A stretch of 30,352 nt of DNA from Bacteroidales bacterium. GTDB taxonomy: Bacteria > Bacteroidota > Bacteroidia > Bacteroidales > Bacteroidaceae. The stretch is taken from NCBI GenBank assembly GCA_004557185.1, contig SFEP01000027.1, positions 1-30,352 of the forward strand, in the 5' to 3' direction. Each line of letters starts with the position of its first letter. Positions within the stretch are counted from its first letter, which is position 1. Below the pieces are notes generated by a model. That model searched no databases, had not been told where the DNA came from, and worked only from the letters and a program-made list of their open reading frames with translations. The position numbers were made by a program, and so were the translations under genes. Positions 22,542 through 29,746 of the stretch are shown here, one piece after another.

Positions 22542-23672
22542 TTAAAGGGCTTCGCCACCTGCATCAGAAGCTACCTCGCTCACCTGGCCGTGCTCCACCT
22601 CGAAGAGTTTGTAGCGACAGTGCGTCATGGCAAGGATTTCGTCGAGATGGGGGCGCTGCGTGTCGGTGATAAAAATCTGCCCCATGCGGCCGCTGCCCAC
22701 ATAGTCCACAATGCGCTTGACGCGCGTGGCATCGAGTTTGTCGAAGATGTCGTCGAGCAAGAGGAGGGGCACACGCTGTTCGCCCTTGCTGCGAAGGAAA
22801 TCGTACTGCGCCAGTTTCATGGCAATGAGATAGGTCTTTTGCTGGCCCTGCGAGCCTTCCTTCTTCACGGCGTAACCGTTGAGCAGGAGCGAGAGTTCGT
22901 CCTTGTGAGCACCGTGCAACGTATAACCCACGATGCGCTCTTTGGCACGGCCGCTGCGCAACTGCTCGCCGAGCGGACCGCGCTGCAGGTGGCTCTCATA
23001 CGTCAGCGACACCTGCTCATGCTCGCACCCCGAGAGAGCCTTGTAGGTGGTACAGAAGAGGGGGACGAAAGCCTCGATGAACTGCGTGCGGGCTGTGAAG
23101 AGCGTCTGGCCATAGTCGGCCATCATCTGTTCGATCACATCGAGCACCGCCGCATCGGGTTCGTCATCGGCACGCAGCAGAACGTTGCGTTGCTTGAGGG
23201 CACTCTCGTAACGTATCAGGGCGTCAAGATAGGCCGCATCGTATTGCATGATGACCATATCCATGAACTTGCGTCGCTCCTCGCTGCCCCCCTGAATGAG
23301 GGCCGCGTCCGACGGGGCTATCATGACAAGCGGCACCTGCCCCACATGCTCCGACACGCGCCGCACGTCCTTCCCGTCCACCTTCAGCCTTTTGCGGGCG
23401 CCACGCTTCAAACTGACGCACACTTCACGCTTCACACCCGTTTCCAGGGAATAATTGGCCTGCAACAGAAAGAAGTCGGCATCGTGATGCACATTCAGCG
23501 CATCCTGCGCGCCGGCAAACCCGCGGCAGAAGGAGAGATAATAAATGGCATCCAGCACATTAGACTTTCCCATACCATTAGCCCCCACGAAACAGTTGAC
23601 CTGCGGCGAAAACGCAAGGTCGGCAGCGGCAATGTTACGGTAGTTCATGATGTTAAGACGTTCCAGGACCAT
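22542..23672 (-). CDS. recF: DNA replication and repair protein RecF
   Basis: The 376-residue SMC-like ATPase loads RecA at gaps with RecO and RecR. The start MVLERLNIMNYRNIAAADL is typical. Walker A is FVGANGMGKSNVLDAIYYL near 28-46; IAPSDAALIQGGSEERRKFMD near 118 is the family's conserved RRxFLD-type region; GYTLHGAHKDEL near 248 is the D-loop region; the signature SQGQQKTYLIAMKLA and Walker B LLLDDIFDKLD follow. The length is normal. It is transcribed alone, divergently from the TPR gene, from a TACTTTTG box at 23713-23706. The recF/TPR/ribH arrangement is common in Bacteroidales. Confidence 0.96.
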   Translation of the reverse strand: MVLERLNIMNYRNIAAADLAFSPQVNCFVGANGMGKSNVLDAIYYLSFCRGFAGAQDALNVHHDADFFLLQANYSLETGVKREVCVSLKRGARKRLKVDGKDVRRVSEHVGQVPLVMIAPSDAALIQGGSEERRKFMDMVIMQYDAAYLDALIRYESALKQRNVLLRADDEPDAAVLDVIEQMMADYGQTLFTARTQFIEAFVPLFCTTYKALSGCEHEQVSLTYESHLQRGPLGEQLRSGRAKERIVGYTLHGAHKDELSLLLNGYAVKKEGSQGQQKTYLIAMKLAQYDFLRSKGEQRVPLLLLDDIFDKLDATRVKRIVDYVGSGRMGQIFITDTQRPHLDEILAMTHCRYKLFEVEHGQVSEVASDAGGEAL

Positions 23673-23705
23673 ATTTCAAGGCATTATGTGGTAAAACGGC
23701 GCCTG

Positions 23706-23713
23706 CAAAAGTA
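23706..23713 (-). promoter_or_regulatory. -7 box of recF
   Basis: TACTTTTG on the minus strand, about 34 nt upstream of the recF ATG. Confidence 0.65.
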
Positions 23714-23807
23714 CTGCATCCCGCCCTAAAACCCGTGTCGAAGCCCGCAAAAAGGGCGGAAAACCAAAAAAATCAAGGCATTGCTTTATGCTATTATCAA
23801 AAAGTTG

Positions 23808-23815
23808 TACTTTTG
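23808..23815 (+). promoter_or_regulatory. -7 box of the TPR gene
   Basis: TACTTTTG on the plus strand with a TTG at 23781-23783 as a possible upstream element; the leader would be about 50 nt. Confidence 0.65.
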
Positions 23816-23873
23816 CGCTTGCATTTTTTCATGCCACACTATAAATCCAAGACAAACAAGAAATTAAAATACA

Positions 23874-24581
23874 ATGAGCAAGCAGAAAGACCAACAAGCC
23901 CTTGACGTCAACAATGCCCTGGCCACCTCCGAGGCCATGATTATCAAGTACAAGAAACCCATCATCACCGCCCTCGCTGTGGTTGTCATCGCAGTAGGTG
24001 GATTCTTCGCCTACCTCTACGGCTACGCCAAGCCCCACGAAGACAAGGCACAGGAACTGCTGGGCATCGTGATGCAGAAGTACATTGCGCAGCAGGACTT
24101 TGAGCACGCTCTGAAGGGCGAGGGCAAAACCGCTGGTTTGCTGAAGATTGCCGACGAGTACAGCAGTACCGACGCTGGTAACATTGCCTGCTATCAGGCT
24201 GGCATCTGCTACTACCATCAGGGAAAGCATGCCGAAGCCATCAAGTATCTTGAAAAGTACAGCACCTGCGGCGACGAAACCGTATCGGCACAAGCTCTCT
24301 TCACCTTAGGTAACTGCTACGCCACCACGGGCAAGCTCGACAAGGCCGTAGATGCCTTCAAGGATGCAGCCAAGGCTACGGAAGTGCCCGCACTCTGCGC
24401 CGAATACCTCTTCCAGGCTGCTCAAATCCTGGAATCGCAGAAGAAGAACGACGAGGCGTTGGCCCTTTATCAGGAAATCAAGGAGAACTACCCCGATGCT
24501 CCCTTGTGCTCGCGCCAGCAGCAGGGCAACGTAGTGCTCGACGCCATCATCGACAAATACATCCAGCGCCTCAGCAAATAA
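23874..24581 (+). CDS. TPR-repeat membrane-anchored protein (YfgM-like)
   Basis: The 235-residue protein has a short cytoplasmic N-terminus, one membrane helix (about residues 29-50, PIITALAVVVIAVGGFFAYLYGY) and an outer region made of tetratricopeptide-type helices: DAGNIACYQAGICYYHQGKHAEAI near 100, AQALFTLGNCYATTGKLDKAV near 140 and ALCAEYLFQAAQILESQKKNDEAL near 173. The plan matches YfgM-like periplasmic TPR proteins thought to help envelope protein folding. Bacteroidales genomes commonly have this gene beside recF and ribH. It is followed by a hairpin at 24615-24670, so ribH is probably partly separate. Confidence 0.85.
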   Translation: MSKQKDQQALDVNNALATSEAMIIKYKKPIITALAVVVIAVGGFFAYLYGYAKPHEDKAQELLGIVMQKYIAQQDFEHALKGEGKTAGLLKIADEYSSTDAGNIACYQAGICYYHQGKHAEAIKYLEKYSTCGDETVSAQALFTLGNCYATTGKLDKAVDAFKDAAKATEVPALCAEYLFQAAQILESQKKNDEALALYQEIKENYPDAPLCSRQQQGNVVLDAIIDKYIQRLSK

Positions 24582-24614
24582 AGTAAGGACGCGGATAAAC
24601 CCTCACAACCACAA

Positions 24615-24670
24615 GCCAACGGCCATGCGACACAGGGCAACCGCCCAAAGCGTGCTGCATGGCCGTTGGC
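24615..24670 (+). terminator. hairpin between the TPR gene and ribH
   Basis: Perfect 14-bp arms at 24615-24628 and 24657-24670 with a 28-nt loop, 34 nt after the TPR stop. The upstream ribH frame start at 24666 overlaps it, which is another reason to prefer the later ribH ATG. Confidence 0.65.
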
Positions 24671-24722
24671 CCTTAGTGAACGACACTTCTCCGCCCTCCA
24701 CATAAGTTTATTTCACATCCCC

Positions 24723-25217
24723 ATGTCATCACATACCTTCTCCTACACAGCCGACCAAAGTCTGCCCATACCCGATGCAGGCGAAATGCGTTTTGGCATC
24801 ATCACCACTGAGTGGAACAACCACATCACCGACAAACTGCTCAGCGGCGCCATCGACGAACTCACCGCACAAGGTGTAGACAAGAGCAACATCACCACCA
24901 AACGCGTACCCGGCAGTTTCGAACTCGTCTACGCAGCCCAGCAACTGGCCAAGTACGGCCACGTGAACGGCATCATCATCATCGGTTGCGTCATTCGTGG
25001 CGACACGCCCCACTTCGACTACATATGCCAGGGCGTCACACAAGGCATAGCGCAACTCAATGCCACAAGCAACATACCCGTTATCTTTGGTTTGCTCACC
25101 GTAAACAATGAAGAGCAGGCGGAGGAACGAGCCGGCGGAAAACTCGGCAACAAAGGCCGCGAGTTTGCGCTCACCGCCATAAAAATGGTAGACTACGCTT
25201 GGAAGTTACAGAAATAA
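24723..25217 (+). CDS. ribH: 6,7-dimethyl-8-ribityllumazine synthase
   Basis: The 164-residue enzyme condenses 5-amino-6-ribitylaminouracil with dihydroxybutanone phosphate in riboflavin synthesis; family members assemble as icosahedral or pentameric shells. Visible motifs are GIITTEWNNHI near 24, VPGSFELVYAAQQLA near 62 and the IIIIGCVIRGDTPHFDYIC segment with the catalytic His, then GLLTVNNEEQAEERAGGKLGNKG. ATG 24723 gives the normal length; the extra 19 codons upstream overlap the terminator hairpin. No FMN riboswitch was recognised. Confidence 0.96.
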   Translation: MSSHTFSYTADQSLPIPDAGEMRFGIITTEWNNHITDKLLSGAIDELTAQGVDKSNITTKRVPGSFELVYAAQQLAKYGHVNGIIIIGCVIRGDTPHFDYICQGVTQGIAQLNATSNIPVIFGLLTVNNEEQAEERAGGKLGNKGREFALTAIKMVDYAWKLQK

Positions 25218-25221
25218 TACA

Positions 25222-25229
25222 TACCTTTG
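25222..25229 (+). promoter_or_regulatory. -7 box of tRNA-Tyr
   Basis: TACCTTTG on the plus strand, about 23 nt upstream of the tRNA 5' end and just after the ribH stop. Confidence 0.6.
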
Positions 25230-25251
25230 CACACGTAAAAAAGCAAAGGAC

Positions 25252-25334
25252 GGGCAAATACCAGAGTGGCCAAATGGGGCAGACTGTAAATCTGCTGGCT
25301 TACGCCTTCGGTGGTTCGAATCCATCTTTGCCCA
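25252..25334 (+). tRNA. tRNA-Tyr(GTA)
   Basis: The 83-nt plus-strand gene has acceptor GGGCAAA/TTTGCCC, anticodon stem GCAGA/TCTGC around loop CTGTAAA (anticodon GTA), a long variable arm and T arm with GGTTCGAATCC. It is class II in shape, as bacterial tRNA-Tyr should be. The discriminator is A and CCA is not encoded. Confidence 0.96.
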
Positions 25335-25344
25335 CCCATTTTTT

Positions 25345-25382
25345 AAGAGACTGTGCCGCAAGAATTAACGACACAGTCTCTT
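25345..25382 (+). terminator. rho-independent terminator of tRNA-Tyr
   Basis: Perfect 11-bp arms 25345-25355 and 25372-25382 are followed on the plus strand by a T-rich run (TCTTTTTC). The inner part matches the hairpin at 9696-9735. Confidence 0.75.
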
Positions 25383-25525
25383 TCTTTTTCGCCTCAGCCA
25401 GAAAGAGCATACCGCGGTGGCACCACCCAATGCTTTTAGGCAACATCCATCCGTAGTTATGACGTTCGGCCCTACGAAGCATTCGCCCCAAACCGAAATC
25501 CTCACCCCTATCACGCCCATCACAC

Positions 25526-26662
25526 ATGAAGACATTGCTATCATCTCTCCTGCTGCTACTCATCACAGCCTCACAGGGGCACGCCCAGCAGAAGGTTGAG
25601 GTTTCCTATCTGGAAGAAACCGAACTGGTAAGCATTGTGGCTCATCTGGCAGAAATCCCTGGATACACATGGAACGAAGAAGCCCTACCCGACTACATGG
25701 CCGAACTCGACAGCGTATTCGCTCCCTACAAAGAGCACCCCGCAGTACGCTATGCCCAAGAGGAACTCATGAACGATGGCTTCAACTGGCACTTCCCCAT
25801 AGAGGTGGCCCTACGCTTACGCATCTAAGAGGGGAAAGTGGCCTTCGACCCGACCATTGTGCCTGACTACAACGATTACTACGACCGCATCAAGCAAATC
25901 AAGGAGAAAAAATTCGTAGAGCTGCTCCAACAATTCTACGACGAGACTCCTTTCCGCCCATTCTACAAAGCCCACCATCCGCTCTACCAAGAGTGCGAAC
26001 AAGCCATGCAAAAGGTGGTAGACACCATAGACTTCGGATGGTACGACACGTTCTTTGGCCCACGTGGCAACAAGCACTTCAACATCAGCCTGGGCATACT
26101 CATAGGACCTGCCAACTACGCCATCAACAAGATGCACAAAGACGGTTCGGAGACTATCTATGCCATGATGGGATGCTGCGACCGGGACAAGAACGGCCAA
26201 ATATACTACGGCGAAGCCTACACCATTCCCATCATCATTCATGAATGCAACCACTCCTATTGCAATCCACTCAACGAGCAGCACTGGACCAGCATAGAGA
26301 AGAAAGCCAAAGAACTTTTCACTCCTAACGCCAAGTTCTACGCCTCAATAGCCTACGGTAGCCCTCTCTACGTGATGAATGAAACATTCGTGGAAGCCTG
26401 CGTCATCCGCTACCTAATGCAGCATCCCATTGACATGAACGGATATACGCTGGAGGACTTGATAGAGATGGACGAGACGCAAAAGAAATTCGTGCTCATA
26501 CGCGACATCATCAAGGTGCTTGAAGAGCGCGAAGCACATCCCGACCTCTACCCTACCATGGCCGACTTCATGCCAAGATACATCCAAACAGTCAATGCTT
26601 TCGAACTACCCCAAAGATACGCTCCGCAAATAGTATTGACCGGAGACGAAGAACGTATGTAA
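25526..26662 (+). pseudogene. secreted DUF4932-like zinc metalloprotease interrupted by in-frame TAA
   Basis: A signal peptide (MKTLLSSLLLLLITASQGHA, cleaved before QQ) begins the frame. The metal site HECNH (HExxH class) lies in IPIIIHECNHSY near residue 240, followed by an MNETFVEACVIRY segment that could supply the third ligand. The pattern resembles DUF4932 proteins of Bacteroidota, predicted extracytoplasmic metallopeptidases. The reading is one frame throughout, but codon 101 (25826-25828) is TAA, flanked by protein-like sequence (ALRLRI before, EGKVAFDP after). A GTG at 25838 could start the catalytic part without the signal peptide. One base change from AAA, GAA, CAA or TAC/TAT would restore about 378 residues. 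Confidence 0.75.
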
Positions 26663-26682
26663 TGGTAACGGGCCAAAGGCAT

Positions 26683-26895
26683 TTGCTTTTGTTTTTCAAA
26701 TTTTTAAGTGCGCATCTGCCACATGCCCGAACGTTTCTGGAAGGCGTTATCCCGTTGCAGGAACGCTTGGGGTGCGTTGCACACGGCCGTGTGCAACGTT
26801 ATCCGCGGCCGTGTGCAACGTTGTCCGTGGCCATGTGCAACGTTGCCCGTGGCCGTGCGCAACACGTTTCTTGCTTTCCTGACATGCGAAGCAAA
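26683..26895 (+). repeat. dispersed palindrome-array element, copy B
   Basis: Homologous to copy A (9340-9566) but in the opposite orientation, 17 kb away. It has TTGCTTTTGT at 26683-26692 (identical in both), a 64-nt leader 26712-26775 (47 of 64 identical, no gaps), four 22-bp units 26776-26863 and a 3' flank with a TTGCTT/AAGCAA stem. It begins 20 nt after the DUF4932 gene ends. The leader is better conserved than the units. The exact 3' limit is uncertain. Confidence 0.7.
26776..26863 (+). repeat. four tandem 22-bp palindromic units (copy B)
   Basis: Units are 26776-26797, 26798-26819, 26820-26841 and 26842-26863, without spacers. The first is a perfect 22-bp palindrome (GTTGCACACGG and its complement). 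Later units keep the GGCC centre and GTTG/CAAC ends; right halves are GTGCAAC or GCGCAAC, left halves vary. Confidence 0.9.
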
Positions 26896-27095
26896 GGAGC
26901 AGGGATGGTTCTGGGGCCTTGGAAAAAGGAGGAACGGGGACACTATGATTTCAACAAAGTTTGCAACTTGGCATCTACTGTTGGGCTCTACAGCATCGGA
27001 CAGGCGGCTCTCATCAAGCAACTTTTTGCTATGAGCTTCTGCATCGGTTCCCATTTTTTAGCGACAGGAAAGGTGGGGGGCTTGGATTCTTTTTC

Positions 27096-27103
27096 TACTT
27101 TTG
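27096..27103 (+). promoter_or_regulatory. orphan -7 box before a candidate RNA
   Basis: TACTTTTG on the plus strand, with no plus-strand gene downstream; a transcript would start near 27109. Confidence 0.45.
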
Positions 27104-27180
27104 CGGCAGAATTGGTGGTAACATCGTAGCCTCGTGCGCTTAATTGCGTGTTTAACGAGCTGGTGTTGCCACCTTTTCTG
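27104..27180 (+). ncRNA. candidate small structured RNA
   Basis: Downstream of the -7 box, a 10-bp outer stem (27114-27123 with 27164-27173, one G-U pair) encloses an inner stem CTCGT/ACGAG (27131-27135 with 27155-27159) or, alternatively, CGC/GCG (27137-27139 with 27146-27148). The outer stem is followed by TTTT, as in an intrinsic terminator. No open frame of note lies on the same strand. It could also be a free-standing terminator or part of a longer repeat. Confidence 0.35.
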
Positions 27181-27305
27181 TTACTACTACAAATCAACAC
27201 ATATTTCTATGGTGCTGCAAACCCACTTCGTAAATCCAATTTTCCGCTTCGTGATTAGTTTTCGGAACCACGTCAATAAGCGTTGGCTTGCTTAGCAACG
27301 ATGAA

Positions 27306-27339
27306 GGCTGCAAATAGCATTTTCATGCTGCTTGCAGCC
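27306..27339 (-). terminator. terminator of the arsenic operon
   Basis: Arms 27306-27320 and 27325-27339 pair at 14 of 15 positions around a 4-nt loop, 36 nt beyond the permease stop on the minus strand. Confidence 0.7.
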
Positions 27340-27374
27340 TCCAAGCTATTTAATTCATGTATTCAACTACAAGA

Positions 27375-28343
27375 TTACAGTACGAGATTAAACAACCATC
27401 CCAGCAGAATGATGAATAGGGCTATGGTGCCGAAGAAGATGCCTATGAGCTTCATGTTCATCACTTTCTTGAGCATGGTGGCTTCTGGCAAAGAGAGACC
27501 TACCACCGACATCATGAATGCCAAGGCTGTGCCCAATGCTACACCTTTGGCTACAAAGACCTGCACGACAGGTACGATGCCCGCGGCATTGGCATACATC
27601 GGAACGGCAAGCACAACGGCTAATGGTACGGCATACCAATGTTCTCCGCTCAAATAGGCTTCAAAGAATCCACTGGGCACATAACCATGTATGGCCGCTC
27701 CAATGCCAATGCCGATGATGACATAGAGGAGAACGCCGCGTACTATGTCCAATGCTTCCTTGGCAATTTTGGGCAATCGCCCGATAAGGGAAGATTGCGA
27801 CGCTTCCATTTCCTTCTGCGGGATATTGTTCATCTGTAGCATCTGCTGCACCCACGGACTCAGGTGTTTCTCCATTTTCAGCGTCCCCAGAACATAACCG
27901 CCAACCACGCCAAGGCATATTCCGCTGACGACGTAAACCGTGGTGACCTGCCATCCGAATGTGCCTGCAAACATGGCTACTGCCACCTCGTTGACGAGAG
28001 GCGATGTGATGAGGAAAGAGAACGTCACGCCCAAGGGGATGCCACCCTTGACAAATCCGATGAACAGCGGTACGCTTGAACAGGAACAGAATGGAGTGAT
28101 GGCTCCAAACAGCGAGGCAAACAGATACTGCATCCCGTAGAGTTTCGTTGATGTCAGGAAGTTCCGCAGTCTTTCCACAGGGAAATAGGCATTGATGATG
28201 CCCATGATGATGCTGATGACAAACAGCAGAATGATAATCTTCAATGTGTCATACACAAAGAAGTTTAATGCCTCTCCCAGATGCGTAGTAGCATCTATGC
28301 CACATATTTCATATATAAGCCAATCGGCGAATTGCTGTATCAT
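27375..28343 (-). CDS. arsP: ArsP-type permease (DUF318/ArsP_1)
   Basis: The 322-residue polytopic protein belongs to the predicted permease family that includes ArsP, an exporter of trivalent methylated or aromatic organoarsenicals. Family marks are the cysteine-rich TPFCSCSSVPLFIGFVKGG near residue 83, FLITSPLVNEVAV near 107, and a second copy-like region NAAGIVPVVQVFVAKG near 254. About eight membrane helices are visible. It is the last gene of a minus-strand unit with arsR and ArsE/F/G-like genes, 19 nt after the ArsG-like gene, and is followed by a strong terminator. Substrate specificity is inferred from context. Confidence 0.85.
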   Translation of the reverse strand: MIQQFADWLIYEICGIDATTHLGEALNFFVYDTLKIIILLFVISIIMGIINAYFPVERLRNFLTSTKLYGMQYLFASLFGAITPFCSCSSVPLFIGFVKGGIPLGVTFSFLITSPLVNEVAVAMFAGTFGWQVTTVYVVSGICLGVVGGYVLGTLKMEKHLSPWVQQMLQMNNIPQKEMEASQSSLIGRLPKIAKEALDIVRGVLLYVIIGIGIGAAIHGYVPSGFFEAYLSGEHWYAVPLAVVLAVPMYANAAGIVPVVQVFVAKGVALGTALAFMMSVVGLSLPEATMLKKVMNMKLIGIFFGTIALFIILLGWLFNLVL

Positions 28344-28362
28344 AAGTCTTGTTTGATAAATG

Positions 28363-29010
28363 CTATATAATAATTGTGACAGTATAATATAATCCTACAA
28401 GAATGAAGAGGAGGGCAACGAGACGGTTGAGCCAACACTGGAAGATGGCTATCTTGCCCATCACTTTGCTTAGTGACTGCATGCTGAAAGCGATAATCCA
28501 TGCTGCCACGAGTACAGGAAGGGATGTGGCGATGGCATAGACCACGGGTAGCACGTAACCGCCTGACTCTACTGCCGACATAGGAATAAGCATACCAAAA
28601 TAGAGCATCCCGCTGGTGGGGCAGAAAGCCATGGCAAAGAGTACGCCAAGGATAAAGGCACCCAGCGCTTCCTGTGTCCAACTGCCTGACGCCTGACCCG
28701 AAAAGCCGAATTTCGGCAAATGGAGCAGATGACCGAACAGCATGAACAGACCAACGAGGACAAGAGCTGGCCCAAGAATCCATTCTCCTATGGCGCTTAT
28801 GGCATCCTGAATACCAAAGGCATCCTCGCCCTTGCGGATAAGGAATATCAGAACCGAACCAAGCATCGCATAGGCCACAGCTCTGCCTAATGTGTAAAGC
28901 AAACCCTGGAAGAATACTTTACGCCGATTCTCCAACTCTCGTCCAAGATAGGCGACTGCAGTAAGATTGGTGGCGAGCGGACATGGGCTTACGGCGGTCA
29001 GAACACCCAA
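28363..29010 (-). CDS. arsG: ArsG-like (DsbD/CcdA-fold) efflux permease, start uncertain
   Basis: The roughly 215-residue membrane protein resembles ArsG family transporters, the efflux part of the ArsEFG system for aromatic arsenicals, built on a CcdA/DsbD fold. Marks are LTAVSPCPLATNLTAVAYLG at the start and LFAMAFCPTSGMLYFGMLIP near 140, each with the Cys-Pro pair of the fold. No ATG is available: the frame opens after TAA, and the first usable start is TTG at 29010-29008, two bases after the ArsF-like stop. The homologues I recall have about 20 more residues before this point, so the 5' end may have been trimmed by a small deletion, or translation is coupled through TTG. Confidence 0.75.
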   Translation of the reverse strand: MGVLTAVSPCPLATNLTAVAYLGRELENRRKVFFQGLLYTLGRAVAYAMLGSVLIFLIRKGEDAFGIQDAISAIGEWILGPALVLVGLFMLFGHLLHLPKFGFSGQASGSWTQEALGAFILGVLFAMAFCPTSGMLYFGMLIPMSAVESGGYVLPVVYAIATSLPVLVAAWIIAFSMQSLSKVMGKIAIFQCWLNRLVALLFILVGLYYTVTIII

Positions 29011-29012
29011 TA

Positions 29013-29387
29013 TCAGGGCTCTTTTACTATCTTCTTAAATTCCACAGGATTCCTCTTTGCATATTGGAAGCCTTGTCGAGTGAGGTCTGTGCGGGTCTCC
29101 TTACCATTCTTGTCAATCTTCACGATAAAGAGCGAAGAGAAACTCACCTTGTGGTTAGCAGCGACAGGTTTACCTTGCTCTGTTGTGAAATCAATGACCT
29201 TCATGCTTATCACCTTGTTCTTTTGCTGTGCAGCAAAGCTCTCGTTCAATACTTCCTTTGCGTATTTCTCCATGCTTCGGCATGTGATGCAACGCTGCTT
29301 ACCGTGGAAATAGCGAACCTCCACACGCTGTGCCTGTATGACGAGCGCCACCATGCAAACCACCATAGACAATAATACTCTTTTCAT
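29013..29387 (-). CDS. arsF: ArsF-like exported CxxC protein
   Basis: The 124-residue protein has a signal peptide (MKRVLLSMVVCMVALVIQAQ) and a thioredoxin-like reading with one CxxC (RCITCRSMEKYA near residue 33). It resembles the nitroreductase-subunit ArsF family, which together with ArsE is thought to reduce nitro-aromatic arsenicals such as roxarsone. It ends KKIVKEP with TGA just before the ArsG-like frame. Redox partners and export of the protein are inferred from the signal peptide and the membrane-bound neighbours. It could equally be a general periplasmic thiol protein. Confidence 0.7.
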   Translation of the reverse strand: MKRVLLSMVVCMVALVIQAQRVEVRYFHGKQRCITCRSMEKYAKEVLNESFAAQQKNKVISMKVIDFTTEQGKPVAANHKVSFSSLFIVKIDKNGKETRTDLTRQGFQYAKRNPVEFKKIVKEP

Positions 29388-29398
29388 TGTTACGCAGA

Positions 29399-29629
29399 CT
29401 ATTTTAATATCTGAACAAGCTCCTTCTCACTCTTTTGGCCGCGCGCCACAACCATGCCGTCCACTACAAGTGCAGGCAGCGACATCACGTTATACTGCAT
29501 CTGCTCCATGATGTCGCTCACTGCAGACACCTTCGCATCAATGCCATTCTCTTTCACCACCTTCTCAACAAGGGCGAGAAACTTCTGATTGCAGGCACAG
29601 CTGCTCACTAAAACCTTTACTTCTTTCAT
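29399..29629 (-). CDS. arsE: small thioredoxin-like protein (ArsE-like, CxC instead of CxxC)
   Basis: The 76-residue protein has the fold signature of small redox-active disulfide proteins (MTH895/TM0996 type): a strand VKVLVSS, the cysteine pair, a helix KFLALVEKVVKENGI, and the closing SLPALVVDGMVVARGQ with the cis-Pro. The usual CxxC reads S-C-A-C-N, a CxC spacing. In ArsEFG operons the first gene is a protein of this size, so I call it ArsE-like. It lies 12 nt before the ArsF-like gene, with a candidate ArsR operator upstream at 29674-29689. Confidence 0.7.
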   Translation of the reverse strand: MKEVKVLVSSCACNQKFLALVEKVVKENGIDAKVSAVSDIMEQMQYNVMSLPALVVDGMVVARGQKSEKELVQILK

Positions 29630-29673
29630 ATAGGGTACTTTTTTAGAAAATGAATAATCCTTGTTTATTGTTT

Positions 29674-29689
29674 ATCGTAGAATAACGAT
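29674..29689 (-). promoter_or_regulatory. candidate ArsR operator 1
   Basis: A perfect ATCGT-N6-ACGAT inverted repeat between arsR and the ArsE-like gene. The minus reading (ATCGTTATTCTACGAT) matches the upstream site at 30139-30154 at 14 of 16 positions. It would lie just after a weak TTATTTG -7-like box near 29700-29706, so binding could block the downstream genes. Confidence 0.5.
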
Positions 29690-29746
29690 TATAAAGTTTC
29701 AAATAATAGCGCATGCCGATGTTATCGCTTAGGCATACGCTTCTGC

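Larger units (their letters stand above)
26663..27374. other. gene-free region with repeat element B and a candidate RNA
   Basis: It holds the second palindrome-array element (26683-26895), a promoter box and candidate structured RNA (27096-27180) and the terminator of the arsenic operon (27306-27339). Open frames across the repeats are shadows. A minus-strand frame over 26988-27200 has protein-like composition but reads antisense through the proposed RNA stems and has no start signals. The rest shows nothing I can support. Confidence 0.55.

Noticed and set aside
24666..24722. Longer ribH start
   Set aside because: It overlaps the preceding terminator hairpin and adds residues unlike the family.
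26988..27200. Minus-strand 70-residue frame
   Set aside because: It reads antisense through the stems of the candidate RNA and the plus-strand promoter box, has no promoter of its own and contains no domain I recognise.
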